A DNA stretch of 10,474 nucleotides from Phoronis pallida (taxonomy: Eukaryota; Phoronida; Phoronidae): positions 1-10,474 of the forward strand of contig JAOXYC010237682.1 of NCBI GenBank assembly GCA_028565715.1, given 5' to 3'. Under the pieces are notes generated by a model that was given only the letters and a program-made list of their open reading frames with translations, had not been told where the DNA came from and ran no database searches. Positions 1 through 8,600 of the stretch are shown here, one piece after another; positions within the stretch are counted from its first letter, which is position 1; every line of letters begins with the position of its first letter. A program made the position numbers and the translations under genes.

Positions 1-462
1 GACGAGATGTCTCCGAGGATTTAGAGAAAATTAACAAGGTAATTCCAGTAGAAAAGATTAATAATTATTCGAACATTCCATTGATTGTTTTAACATACAT
101 GTATTAGATATTGCTAATAGTGATATTCAACTTAAAACTAAGGATGCACTACATATTTATTGGAATCGACCCACTTTGAATGTTCATGTACATAATCTGG
201 ATTCTAGTTTTACTTGAGTTGCAGCCATGTACAGAATATACTCAGTATTTATAAATATCTCAAAAATGTTCAAACACAACAACAATCATTACTTTTGCTT
301 ATGTGTATATGTTATCATGTATTGTTGCTAAGTTCTTTAACTGACCATTGGCAAAAAAATAACCGTCAGATTTTGCAATGTCAAAGATTTATAGCAAATG
401 ATTAAAGTAACACAACCGGTTTCAGGCTATTCCAAGGTTTAGACATACCATTTGGGAGTTGT

Positions 463-725
463 ATTGGGTGAGAAATGGCTTCACGAAGTTATGAACTTTG
501 AGTTGAGACAAATATCTCGAAAATCCCTCGTATATTTGTGATTTAATGCCAACCACCGCAGATTGTTATTCGTGCTGCAGCACGAATAACAATCGAGCCG
601 CCTGAATGACAGGCACGAACTAGGAATCGGCGGTTTGGCATTAAATCAATAAACCACGACGGATTCTTTATTAGTTTGGCTCTACTCAAAGGTCATAACA
701 TCAAGAATGCAATTCCGACCGAACT
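463..725. repeat. Foldback (MITE-like) element with imperfect arms of about 95 bp
   Basis: The stretch 463-560 reads again in reverse complement at 628-725. The best-conserved parts are TGATTTAATGCCAA (539-552, matched at 635-648) and a block around GTTATGA.CTTTGAGT (488-502, matched at 684-698). The arms differ at many positions, so this is an old or diverged copy. The centre holds a separate perfect palindrome. No coding capacity is present. It could be a non-autonomous DNA transposon or a foldback element. No convincing target-site duplication was seen. Confidence 0.75.
561..594. repeat. Perfect 34-bp palindrome
   Basis: The 34 bases equal their own reverse complement, centred on CTGCAG (575-580). 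Each half is 17 bases, starting GATTGTTATTCGTGC. The right half runs into GAATAACAATCGAGCCG (584-600), which recurs exactly at 1809-1825. It sits in the middle of the larger foldback and would extrude as a cruciform or hairpin. Confidence 0.95.
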
Positions 726-964
726 TATGGGACTTTAAAATGTTCTAATTTGTACGCCTTTTTAAAATACCCCAAAAATCTTGAATCTATAAATCTTAAA
801 ATTTAAGACATGTTTAAAATAGAAATGCTATTTATTGATGTATTTTAATAAAAACAACCAAGGCTGCGTACAAATACATAATCATGACATGCAATCAAGA
901 GTAAAAAAAATCTGGAACGTCATATGAACAACGAACTAATACAATAAAGTCAACGACTCATGCA

Positions 965-1225
965 GCGACATTCGTCGGTGAAACGACGAGACACATAGCT
1001 ACTAGGATCAAGGAGCATTTGGTGAGCGATCACAATTCCCATGTCAATAGACACATGCAGAGCAACGATGCGTGTAGAATGGCTTCCAATGAAAGCTACC
1101 TTTCTATCATTGACAGTGACAACAGTCTTTATAGGCTTAAGCTGAGGGGGGCGATTCAAATTTCTAAGATTAATCCATCCTTGAAAGGGCAGGTTGTGCA
1201 TGAGTTGTTGACTTTATTGTATTAG
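965..1225 (+). pseudogene. C-terminal fragment of PLE GIY-YIG endonuclease
   Basis: The reading frame from 965 to the TAG at 1223-1225 gives 86 residues. It begins ATFVGETTRHIATRIKEHL, which matches the second half of the GIY-YIG motif (YVG) and the following helix with conserved Arg and Glu-His in Penelope-like endonucleases. It then has spaced histidines (NSHVNRHM) and ends near SKINPSLKGQVVHELLTLLY. In intact relatives the late helix reads like LKEALHI and the last motif like NPxLNxQ. Here the helix is LRGAIQI, so the expected catalytic Glu is Gly, and LN is replaced by LK. The reverse transcriptase and the GIY half are absent. In-frame codons upstream of 965 come from the inverted arm, not from the element's coding sequence. 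This is a dead copy; the family call is from motif memory, not from a search. Confidence 0.75.
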
Positions 1226-1329
1226 TTCGTTGTTCATATGCCGTTCCAGATTTTTGTTTGACTCTTTATTGCATGTCATGATTATGTGTTTGTACGCAGC
1301 CTTTAGGCTTGTCATTCTGCAAATAAAGT

Positions 1330-1367
1330 TTGACAATGGTGGAAGCTCCATCGAAACATGTTTCGAC
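1330..1367 (+). ncRNA. Degenerate hammerhead-ribozyme-like motif in the PLE 3' end
   Basis: TTGACAA (1330-1336) stands where a hammerhead core CUGANGA would be. It is followed by a short hairpin (TGGA 1340-1343 pairing with TCCA 1347-1350, loop AGC, with an extra G-C and G-T pair below), and then GAAAC (1353-1357). PLEs are known to carry hammerhead ribozymes in their terminal repeats. Two core positions differ from consensus (C3 to T, G8 to A), both transitions, so this copy is probably inactive. Stem I is not convincing. Confidence 0.4.
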
Positions 1368-1739
1368 TTAAAAACTTGGTTGTTTTTATTAAATTACTAC
1401 ATGTGCTACTGCTCGTCACTTCACGAACATTAAAAAATAATAACATATAATACTGATTAATACATTTAAGCCAGAATACTTAATTTTGTAGCTTAGGAAA
1501 AAGGCTGAGAAAAATACAAATGGAATGGCAGAGACAAGAGACACACTTTAAAGTAACTGATATCGAGAACACACAAAGCAATCGATATTGGTACAATGAG
1601 TTCTATAGTTGCCTAAAATGTAGTTTCTAAAGTAATTCGAAAAACCATTGAGTGGATGGGTGTCATTTTTTTCGGTTACGCAAGACGGGAAAAGGGATTA
1701 TTAAAGATACATTTTCGCTTTCTAAGGTCTAAAACACAT

Positions 1740-1803
1740 TTTGGGTATTTTGGTGGGTCAGGGTTGTATTCTTGATGTTATGACCTTTGCGTAGAGCAAA
1801 ACT
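1740..1803 (+). repeat. Third copy of the 463-725 foldback arm
   Basis: Bases 1767-1803 match the reverse complement of 673-709 at 34 of 37 positions, and similarity continues more weakly upstream to about 1740. It is followed by GAATAACAATCGAGCCG at 1809-1825, identical to 584-600. This places pieces of one repeat family on both sides of the PLE fragment. Confidence 0.7.
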
Positions 1804-1828
1804 TATAAGAATAACAATCGAGCCGTTA

Positions 1829-1874
1829 GTTTTCAAGTGTCACGTGATTTTTTAATCACGTGACACTCGAAAAC
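1829..1874. repeat. 21-bp inverted repeat (hairpin) with two CACGTG sites
   Basis: Arms 1829-1849 and 1854-1874 pair at 20 of 21 positions around a TTTT loop (1850-1853). The inner 14 bp pair perfectly and each arm holds CACGTG. It lies 3 bases beyond the 17-bp sequence shared with the 561-594 palindrome, so it probably belongs to the same or a related element. Confidence 0.9.
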
Positions 1875-1974
1875 TCCTTCGTGTTGCGAAATATACTGAA
1901 CGAATAGATGTGTGTACGACCGCGTGTACGACACAAGTTGCACTTTTTATGATCGAAAAGTCTAAATGGAGCGT

Positions 1975-2318
1975 TCAAGTATGGTATGTGAAAACATGGA
2001 GTAGATCTGTCTTGTTTTCGATGTTTTGGAAAGGTGTATAAGTGGCCGAAAAAGCGGCTTTAAGTAAGTGAGGTATAAGCATTGTTTTTAAAAGTATACA
2101 GATAGGTTGAATGTATACGCGGAATGGAAATTTACTGACATGTCTTAAAGTTTTTTGTTCTGGAGAGATTTAAGTCTAGTCCAATTATGAAATCTCCAAA
2201 GAGTTGTGCCGTAATCTAAATGAGAAAGAATAAAAGAATTGTAAATCATGAGTAAGATTTTTTGAGGGAAGTAATGTTTTAATATTGAGGGCACACCAAC
2301 AGATTTAGAAAAGATTTC
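1975..2318 (-). pseudogene. Broken C-terminal fragment of a non-LTR retrotransposon reverse transcriptase
   Basis: On the minus strand, 2318 down to 2145 is an open frame of 57 residues ending in TAA. It reads SKSVGVPSILKHYFPQ, then LLMIYNSFILSHLDYGTTLW, then RLKSLQNKKL. This is the familiar pattern (K.SK..G.L.K.K..P...L...YNS.I..HL.YG...W....RL..LQ.K) downstream of the catalytic motifs in Jockey/CR1/LINE-type reverse transcriptases. Similarity resumes in a different frame (2151 to 1975), starting LRHVSKFPFR and ending at TGA (1975-1977). The A-run around 2149-2156 is the likely site of the frameshift. A TGA also lies just upstream in frame, so the catalytic core is missing. It is a decayed element; the exact clade cannot be told from this piece. 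Confidence 0.75.
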
Positions 2319-2419
2319 AGGAATATTGCGCCCAGGTCTTTGCTCCCTGTGAAGTTAAATCGACTAAACATATTTAGTTTCAGAAAAAAGATATTGGGAA
2401 CGCTTTGAACGATATGTAA

Positions 2420-3050
2420 GCATTTAAAGTTGGCATTAATAGTTTTGTTTTAATTTCCCTGTTAACCTAAAAAACGATAACATGGGTTTAAAAATGACAT
2501 TAAACTTTAAAGCAAAAAACACTCAGACGAAAATCCACATTTTTAAAATTCCATTTCGTCTTTGTAATTATTTTTCAAGAATAATTCTTATTGGTTATAA
2601 CATAATGAAGATGCCCGCCTAGAAACCTTTCTTAGTTCTCTATGTAATAAATGAAGGCGTAGCGATATAACGTCAAACATTTTTTTGAAAGTGCAGGGTG
2701 TGTTCGATTTTCTAACAAAAGTAAATGGCGGGCAATAAACGTGAATGTTTTCCCTTCAATTCATTTGAGAACGACACCTTATTTATGAACTATGATTTGT
2801 ATAGCTTTATCCCTGTTTAATGATCATTTTGTGAGATGAACACCATTTATTCTTACATTAAGGCCAGTTATTGCCGACATTTCGATGAAAAATGGTTTGA
2901 AAAGTTGGATAATGATGTCAACAAATTAAGAAATTTGCAAATATTTTTTTAAGGTAATCTATTTTGAATTTCACTATTTTTATTTGAACATTCTTAACAG
3001 ATTGAAGTCATTCAGCTATAACATTAGAGATTATTAATCCGTTGCGATGC
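2420..3050. other. Unassigned AT-rich intergenic stretch
   Basis: No reading frame, RNA gene or strong repeat was recognised here. It contains ordinary AT-rich sequence with short homopolymer runs. Confidence 0.6.
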
Positions 3051-3250
3051 TTGATTATAAATAATTATGAATCTGTTCCAACAACCATTTTGGTCAAATC
3101 ACGTAACTTTTAAATTCCCTCAACTGAGGAAAATGTTTTTGAAAAAATGTTCATTGCCCGACTGGGGCTCGAACTCTCAGTTGAGAGAATTAGGTTACGT
3201 GATGTGACCAAAATGGTTGCTGGATCAGATTCCTAATTATTTATATTCAA
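3051..3250. mobile_element. 200-bp MITE-like element with terminal inverted repeats of about 77 bp
   Basis: Left arm 3051-3129 and right arm 3174-3250 are near-identical reverse complements, sharing for example AACCATTTTGGTCA and ATCACGTAAC. The 44-bp centre includes, on the minus strand, AGTTCGAGCCCC (within 3163-3175), which resembles a tRNA-type B box. No protein is encoded. No clear target-site duplication is visible, so the superfamily is not assigned. Confidence 0.85.
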
Positions 3251-3720
3251 CTATGATATTATGAGCGATAATGAGTATTATTACCATTATTATTCGTTAT
3301 CTGTTTATGTCATTTCCAACATTTATGTTCTAAAGTATCGAATCTCGCCAGTTTACTGACGAGCAAAATAGAAAAAAATTACAATAATTCGAAAAAACAT
3401 GTATATCAATTCCATTGCCATTTGTTTTTTACACTGCGATTGAAAATGATTAGGCAACTTGCTATTAGATTTTCAGTATTGCAAATTGTGTAAAACAAAT
3501 CCTCATCTCTATGTTGAAACTTTTGAGTTAGAAATGCTGTATTTAAGATGATATGAGGATAACATTACAAACTTTTAAAATACAAGATATAATATTTTCT
3601 GAAAACACTGAATCAAACTACAGCACAACTACTACGCCTAGATCAGGATTTCAGTAAATCACATAAAATCCCAGCCGTCACACCGCCTGATGGGTTTAAG
3701 TAATAGAAATATTTATTACA
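3251..3720. other. Unassigned upstream region
   Basis: No gene or recognisable repeat is visible between the MITE-like element and the putative promoter. It is AT-rich and may hold distal control sequence for the ZP gene, but nothing specific supports that. Confidence 0.5.
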
Positions 3721-3741
3721 AATCGTGAAAATTGGCCTCTG

Positions 3742-3850
3742 ATTGGGCGGTCGTTTGCCGATTTACATTGCTAGAAACCGGTTTTTAATATGCCATCAGT
3801 GGATAATTTGAGGGTTTAAAAACAAGGACTGGGATGACCCGCCTCACTCC
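3742..3850 (+). promoter_or_regulatory. Putative core promoter of the ZP-domain gene
   Basis: Three elements stand at canonical spacing: an inverted CCAAT box (ATTGG, 3742-3746) next to a GC-rich GGGCGG, a TATA-like TTTAAAAA (3815-3822), and an initiator-like TCACTCC (3844-3850) whose A at 3846 is 31 bases from the first base of the TATA-like box. A textbook splice donor follows 36 bases later. This is inference from motif spacing; no transcript evidence is available. Confidence 0.45.
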
Positions 3851-3881
3851 ACAGTAAACTACGGGGGACATCAGAGAGGAG
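3846..3881 (+). other. Putative 5'-untranslated exon 1 of the ZP-domain gene
   Basis: The end is fixed by AG|GTAAGTAT, a near-perfect donor (GT at 3882-3883). The start is set from the initiator-like motif. The exon contains no ATG. It would be joined to 5527 by removal of a 1,645-base intron ending TTATTTCAG (5526), leaving eight untranslated bases before the start codon. Confidence 0.45.
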
Positions 3882-4706
3882 GTAAGTATCATCGAGTGAG
3901 GATACTATTATAAAGCAAATCCGTTTAGAAATTTGAATTTTATACGCTCTTAGTCAAAGTTGAAGGAAAAACTGAAGATAAATATCTGTGATTAGAAATG
4001 TCTGTTGTTTCCATTTTGTAATTAAAGTTTGCTGAATCAATTTTATGATAATTTTTCTTCAAGTATTTGATTTTCTTTACTTTTACTTAGACTAAACTGT
4101 GCTTTGAAATTTTCTAACATAAAATTTAACTCTAATTCTCTAATTAAATGCTTTTAATTATTTGTGAAAATTGTCGCCTTTTTTGAAATGACATTGCGTA
4201 GAGAACTAGTAATGTTAACTGAAAGCCACATTTTTGGTGACTCCTAACGTTTACATGTTATTTGTATTGTCTAACTTTCATAAAGCGATAGTTCAATTTT
4301 GGGAGGCTTGCAAAAAGAACTTTAAAATACTTTTAGATTTTCGATTGCATTTTAAAATCTAACTGAAATCTTAACGGCATGATTAACTTTTCAAAATCAA
4401 TTTTTAATGATTGAAATCTAATGAATAGATCAAGCAACAAACGAACAAAATAATTTGTGATTTATAAAATGTTACACAGGTTATATGATCCACCTTGCTA
4501 TCCTTAACCGCCCCGAGGGCTGGGCGTATAGTACACCACTTCAATAAAATGAATATTCGATTAATATATTCTATTTTTTTCCATTTCAACGTACTCGACA
4601 TCTAAAAGTTCATTAAATTTGTTAAGTCATAAAATGGACTTAAAACTAAAATATATGGGTTTTAAATGACGGAGCTAAAACATTTAAAATAAAGATGTTG
4701 CATTGC

Positions 4707-4720
4707 GTTGCCATGGCAAC
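4707..4720. promoter_or_regulatory. Consensus RFX-factor X-box
   Basis: GTTGCCATGGCAAC is a perfect 14-bp palindrome and an exact match to the RFX consensus GTTRCCATGGYAAC. It lies in the proposed first intron of the ZP gene. RFX factors drive ciliary and other genes in animals; a role for this copy is inference. Confidence 0.5.
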
Positions 4721-5170
4721 ACATTTGAAATGTAAAATGTGGATACTTATTAGGCGTGATTTGCTAGGCTAATTCAACATTTGTCGGGAACATTAGACGT
4801 CAAAGGGACACCGCGTTGAATTTTCACTGGTTTCGACAGGAATGTAGAAATACTAAAAAAATATCTAAAAAATGCTGGCATGCAAAATATGTCAGTTATT
4901 GGTAATACGAGCTCAAAAGATTAATCACTTGGTTTTATTAGCAATGTACAATGTACTTGAAATAAAGTCAAATGGTATTAGAAATGATATTATAAACATA
5001 AGGTCCATATCGCCATAATTGAAATCAGTTAACGACCACACATCAATGTATGATTTTTGCAATTTTTAAGTGATTGTACTTTTTAATTTAGTCGTTTAGA
5101 GTGTTTTGAAATGCTTGAAATTATACAGGGTGTAATTTTGAAGCGCTAATTGTTAGTAAGCCAATTATTC

Positions 5171-5510
5171 TTACTTTAGAGATACTATCTCCTCGTTGGT
5201 GAGGATATGGGGTCAAAATTTAAATCAACTAGAAATTTTGTGTTTGAGTCCTTTGATGAATATAATAAACCTGCATCATAGTCAAAAAAATTCAAAAAAC
5301 CGGTAAAGAGGTAAATTTGAGCTTTTTATCCTAAAAAAGTGTAAATTTCGAAAACCTTCAAATTTACCCATGCATTTACCGATTTTTTTAAATTTTTTGA
5401 CCATGATGCAGGTTTATTATATTCATCAAATGACTCAAACACAACATTTCTAGTTGATTTAAATTTTGACCCCAGATCCTCACCAACGAGGAGACAGTAT
5501 CTTTAACTTA
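5171..5510. mobile_element. 340-bp foldback (MITE-like) element with arms of about 150 bp
   Basis: Left arm 5171-5320 and right arm 5358-5510 are nearly identical inverted copies. Long shared runs include CTCCTCGTTGGTGAGGAT and ATGAATATAATAAACCTGC. The 37-bp loop is 5321-5357. The arms retain over 80 percent identity by eye, so the insertion is fairly young. It sits in the proposed 5'UTR intron, ending 16 bases before the acceptor AG, so the transcript would carry a long hairpin beside the branch-point region. Confidence 0.9.
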
Positions 5511-5534
5511 CAAACATTTATTTCAGATTTAGAT

Positions 5535-5610
5535 ATGTTGAAGTTCATTGTCCAAGTTGTTCTCGTGCTTTTGTCGGCACTGACGATCTACACACTAGCG
5601 GTGCCTGTCG
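5535..5610 (+). CDS. ZP gene coding exon 1: signal peptide
   Basis: Encodes 25 residues and the first base of Gly26. The start ATG has G at -3 and is the first ATG after the acceptor at 5526. LKFIVQVVLVLLSALTIYTLA is a hydrophobic leader, with likely cleavage after LA (22). The donor is G|GTACGT, phase 1. Confidence 0.85.
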
Positions 5611-8600
5611 GTACGTATTAGTATGGATAATTGACATCGAGAGTTTTTTCTGATAATTTTTTAATCATTTACTTTAGAATAAACGATTGGAAAAATTTAA
5701 AGAGACCACTTTTGAAACAAGAAACATTCGGTAATCAACTAGGAATCGAACCCATGTCTCCCTGTTTGTCGGATATATACTCTACCAACTGAGCTTCCAA
5801 GCTCCTACTTTACATTTTGGACAATATGTTTCAATCTCCCGTGCATAAGATATATACTTAGAAAATGAATTTGAAGAAAAACACAAAAATGTTCAGATGC
5901 ATGTCGACGTTTCGGTTTATTGATCAGTAACCATCATCAGGAATATAACAGCATTGAGAAATGAGTTATATGTACATCGGTTGTTTGGGAAACAAATATA
6001 GTGACATCCAAATGCATGCTCAGTATAAAAGCGGGTGACTATAACAAGCTACCACAACTGCAAGGTGAAAGAGCTCCCATACTTAGAAAACTTTCAAATA
6101 ATATAATGTCTCGCGCAGGAACTGCCAAATGTGGGGCTGGTGAAGTACGCTTTATTGCAAACGAAACCCAGGATAACGTCACCTACAAATTCGTGAGCGT
6201 CAAGGACGAATATAATACAGAAGCCTGCTTAACGAGAAATGTCACGAAAGGACAATTTGTGTTGACTGTCAAGCCTCAAGACTGCAATGTTACGGTCGTA
6301 AGTAGTACATAGATTAAATAGCATTTATCTCAGAGGTTATTTTTTATTTCTTTGAAATCCCCGTTTCTCATGCGTTAGAGTTTTTGTGGAATTGCACGAG
6401 GATGTGTTCTATATATTTCTGAAATAACGAAGAATTGTAGCCTAAACAATGCCCAGTAACGTCAGGTAATATAATGTGTTCGATCAACTACATTCAGCGG
6501 TCATCAAAACTGTTCAACTAGCTCTAAACATTGTTGTTATTACTCCAGGGCACCGATGGTATGGTCAACATGCAGTTTTGGATTGCATTCCACGAGATGC
6601 TTTATTCACCGATAGATGGCTTTGTCAACGTAACTTGCAACGTCACAGGACCTGGTAATCATATTGTTAACCAGACTATAGCCAACGTGACAGTGGAAAG
6701 GTACCTTGAACTTGAGAACTTCAGTTACCTTATTAATTAAATTTTCCACTCTGAAGTATGAACTGTTTTAAATGGAATGTTCTACGTATGTGTGGAATGA
6801 GTCACTTGAATACGGGCAGCAGCAACGAAAATATTATTTATTTATCTCTTCCCGCATTGTTGATAAAAAAGGGTGTTTTAAAAACTTGATATAAAACTCG
6901 AAATAACTACGGCTACAGTTATGTGTCGGTAACCCGTGTACTGAATTGCCGGCCTGTTGCACCGATATAACAAGGGGCATAGCGTACATATTTATTTAAT
7001 ATGCAATGCACCAGGGTATGTATATGAATGTTGATTATCATTTATTTTCATCAATAGTCTTATGTTCTAAGCCTCTTTTAAGACGCTTAGAACATAGGCT
7101 AGTCGCAGTGCATGTTTAAAAAAAACATAATTGCATGTCGAATATTTTTGTTTTGTTTTTTTCATTCAAACGATTGAAATAAGCTTTACGATTTTCCAAA
7201 TGTTTTTAATTTTCCTATCGTGAGTAATGGGATGAACCTAAAGAGTAGTGACGAATGAGATATTCTATTTTAAATGTTAGCAAACGTAGATGTCATTTTG
7301 TAGAGATGTAGACACTGTGAATGCTAAGTACCCCGAGTTCCCGCCAACGAAGCTTATGGCAAAAGATAGTGACATGAAGGAGATCACCGCAGTCCAACTA
7401 GGAGATGAATTCAATGTATGCATAGACATGGAAGAAGTAACCAGATCTCGTAAGACTTTTTGTTATATATTTCTTCTGCTCGACTTTTTCTTCTCTTTTC
7501 TTCGTTTTCATATTTTAACATGTGCCTCATCACTTTTTTATTTGGGTTGGTTTTTTGAGAAGAACATACTTTTCTAATGGACTCTAAGGTCGAACTAACA
7601 AGACGTCTTAGTGGTCAGTGAAGGGCAAATGTAAAGAGTCAACAATAAATCTAAACACGATGTAACACGTTCTGTTCGTACTCTGCTGACGATTTCTCTA
7701 AAATTAAACAAAATAAGTGCTCTAACCGTAAGTTGAAAGGTATCACAAGTCGTTCTATGCTCGGAGACACCATTTTGGACACTTTGATTTAAATACTCTG
7801 AGCAATTCCAAATAGCTAGTTAAATAAACACAAACTATTTTTCAGCGTTCAAGGGTGCAGTTGTGAGAGAATGTACACTAGATGGCGTGGCGTTCACAGA
7901 CAAAAAGGGGTAGGTGACGCAACTGTATATCAATATTCAAATTACCAAGTCGTATGTCTTTCAAACTTTGATCAATGAGTCCTGAAACTTAAGTGGACTT
8001 AATTAAACTATAGATTGTGGCGTATTGGTTGTTTTGGGATCAAGCTCTTTGTACAATGGATGCAGACCACAAGTTTATCTAAAATACTTAATCCATTGCT
8101 CATACGACAGGGACTTCGTTTAACGAATCATAAGTCGGTCGTATTCCTTATTAAACTGGAAAAAAAGAAATTCGGAGCCTAGGTTTCCTATTAGCAGACA
8201 GGACGTATTCTTGAACCACTGAATAACCGGATCCCTCACTAGTAGTTTCTGTTAAACTTCCTTATCTGCATTTTTCTCTTAGGTGCACCAAGAAAGATTT
8301 GTTATATGGCATGCCTGGAGGTGGCTTCACCTACAGTAACGGCAGCTCCTGCACCAATATCTTGGCGTTCAGGGGGCGAGGCAAGACTGCTAAAGACACT
8401 GTTAAGATAGTTTGCATCGTCGAGTACACATTCTTAGAAAGCACACAGGTATATGGTTTATGAGAATATATTTTTTTGCAAATTTTATTTTTCATAATAG
8501 TCTTCGCCTTAAACATCTGCAGATGTTCTTGGTCTGAATCCTTTGATTTTAAACGATGACAAACGATTAATTTCAGTATACCGAGTATTAGTATAGTTAA

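Larger units (their letters stand above)
838..1403. mobile_element. 5'-truncated Penelope-like element with inverted copy of its own 3' end
   Basis: A right arm (1197-1403), which holds the last codons of the endonuclease reading frame and the 3' untranslated end, is repeated in inverted orientation as a left arm (838-964). The arms match almost base for base over 863-964 and 1197-1300. Between them, 965-1196 carries the rest of the truncated endonuclease frame. The right arm has 74 extra bases (1304-1377) missing from the left; the missing piece is bounded by the same three bases (CTT, 1301-1303 and 1375-1377). PLEs are known for truncated copies with tandem or inverted terminal repeats, which fits. 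Family assignment rests on the endonuclease fragment. Confidence 0.75.

Noticed and set aside
1-38. Possible exon tail (RDVSEDLEKINK) followed by GTAATT
   Set aside because: Twelve charged residues before a weak donor at the window edge are not enough to call an exon; it could be chance.
950-1201. Minus-strand frame over the PLE fragment
   Set aside because: It is a shadow of the endonuclease frame on the other strand.
4507-4530. GC-rich island with CCCCGAGGG in an AT-rich intron
   Set aside because: It looks like a repeat fragment, but no partner copy or motif in this window supports a call.
4795-4802. CRE-like AGACGTCA
   Set aside because: One mismatch to the 8-bp consensus and no context; expected by chance.
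5742-5806. Functional tRNA gene
   Set aside because: A and B boxes are present, but no acceptor stem pairs.
6001-6312. 103-residue frame starting at 6001 as a gene
   Set aside because: Its first part is intron read-through and its last codons pass the donor at 6298; only 6119-6297 is exon.
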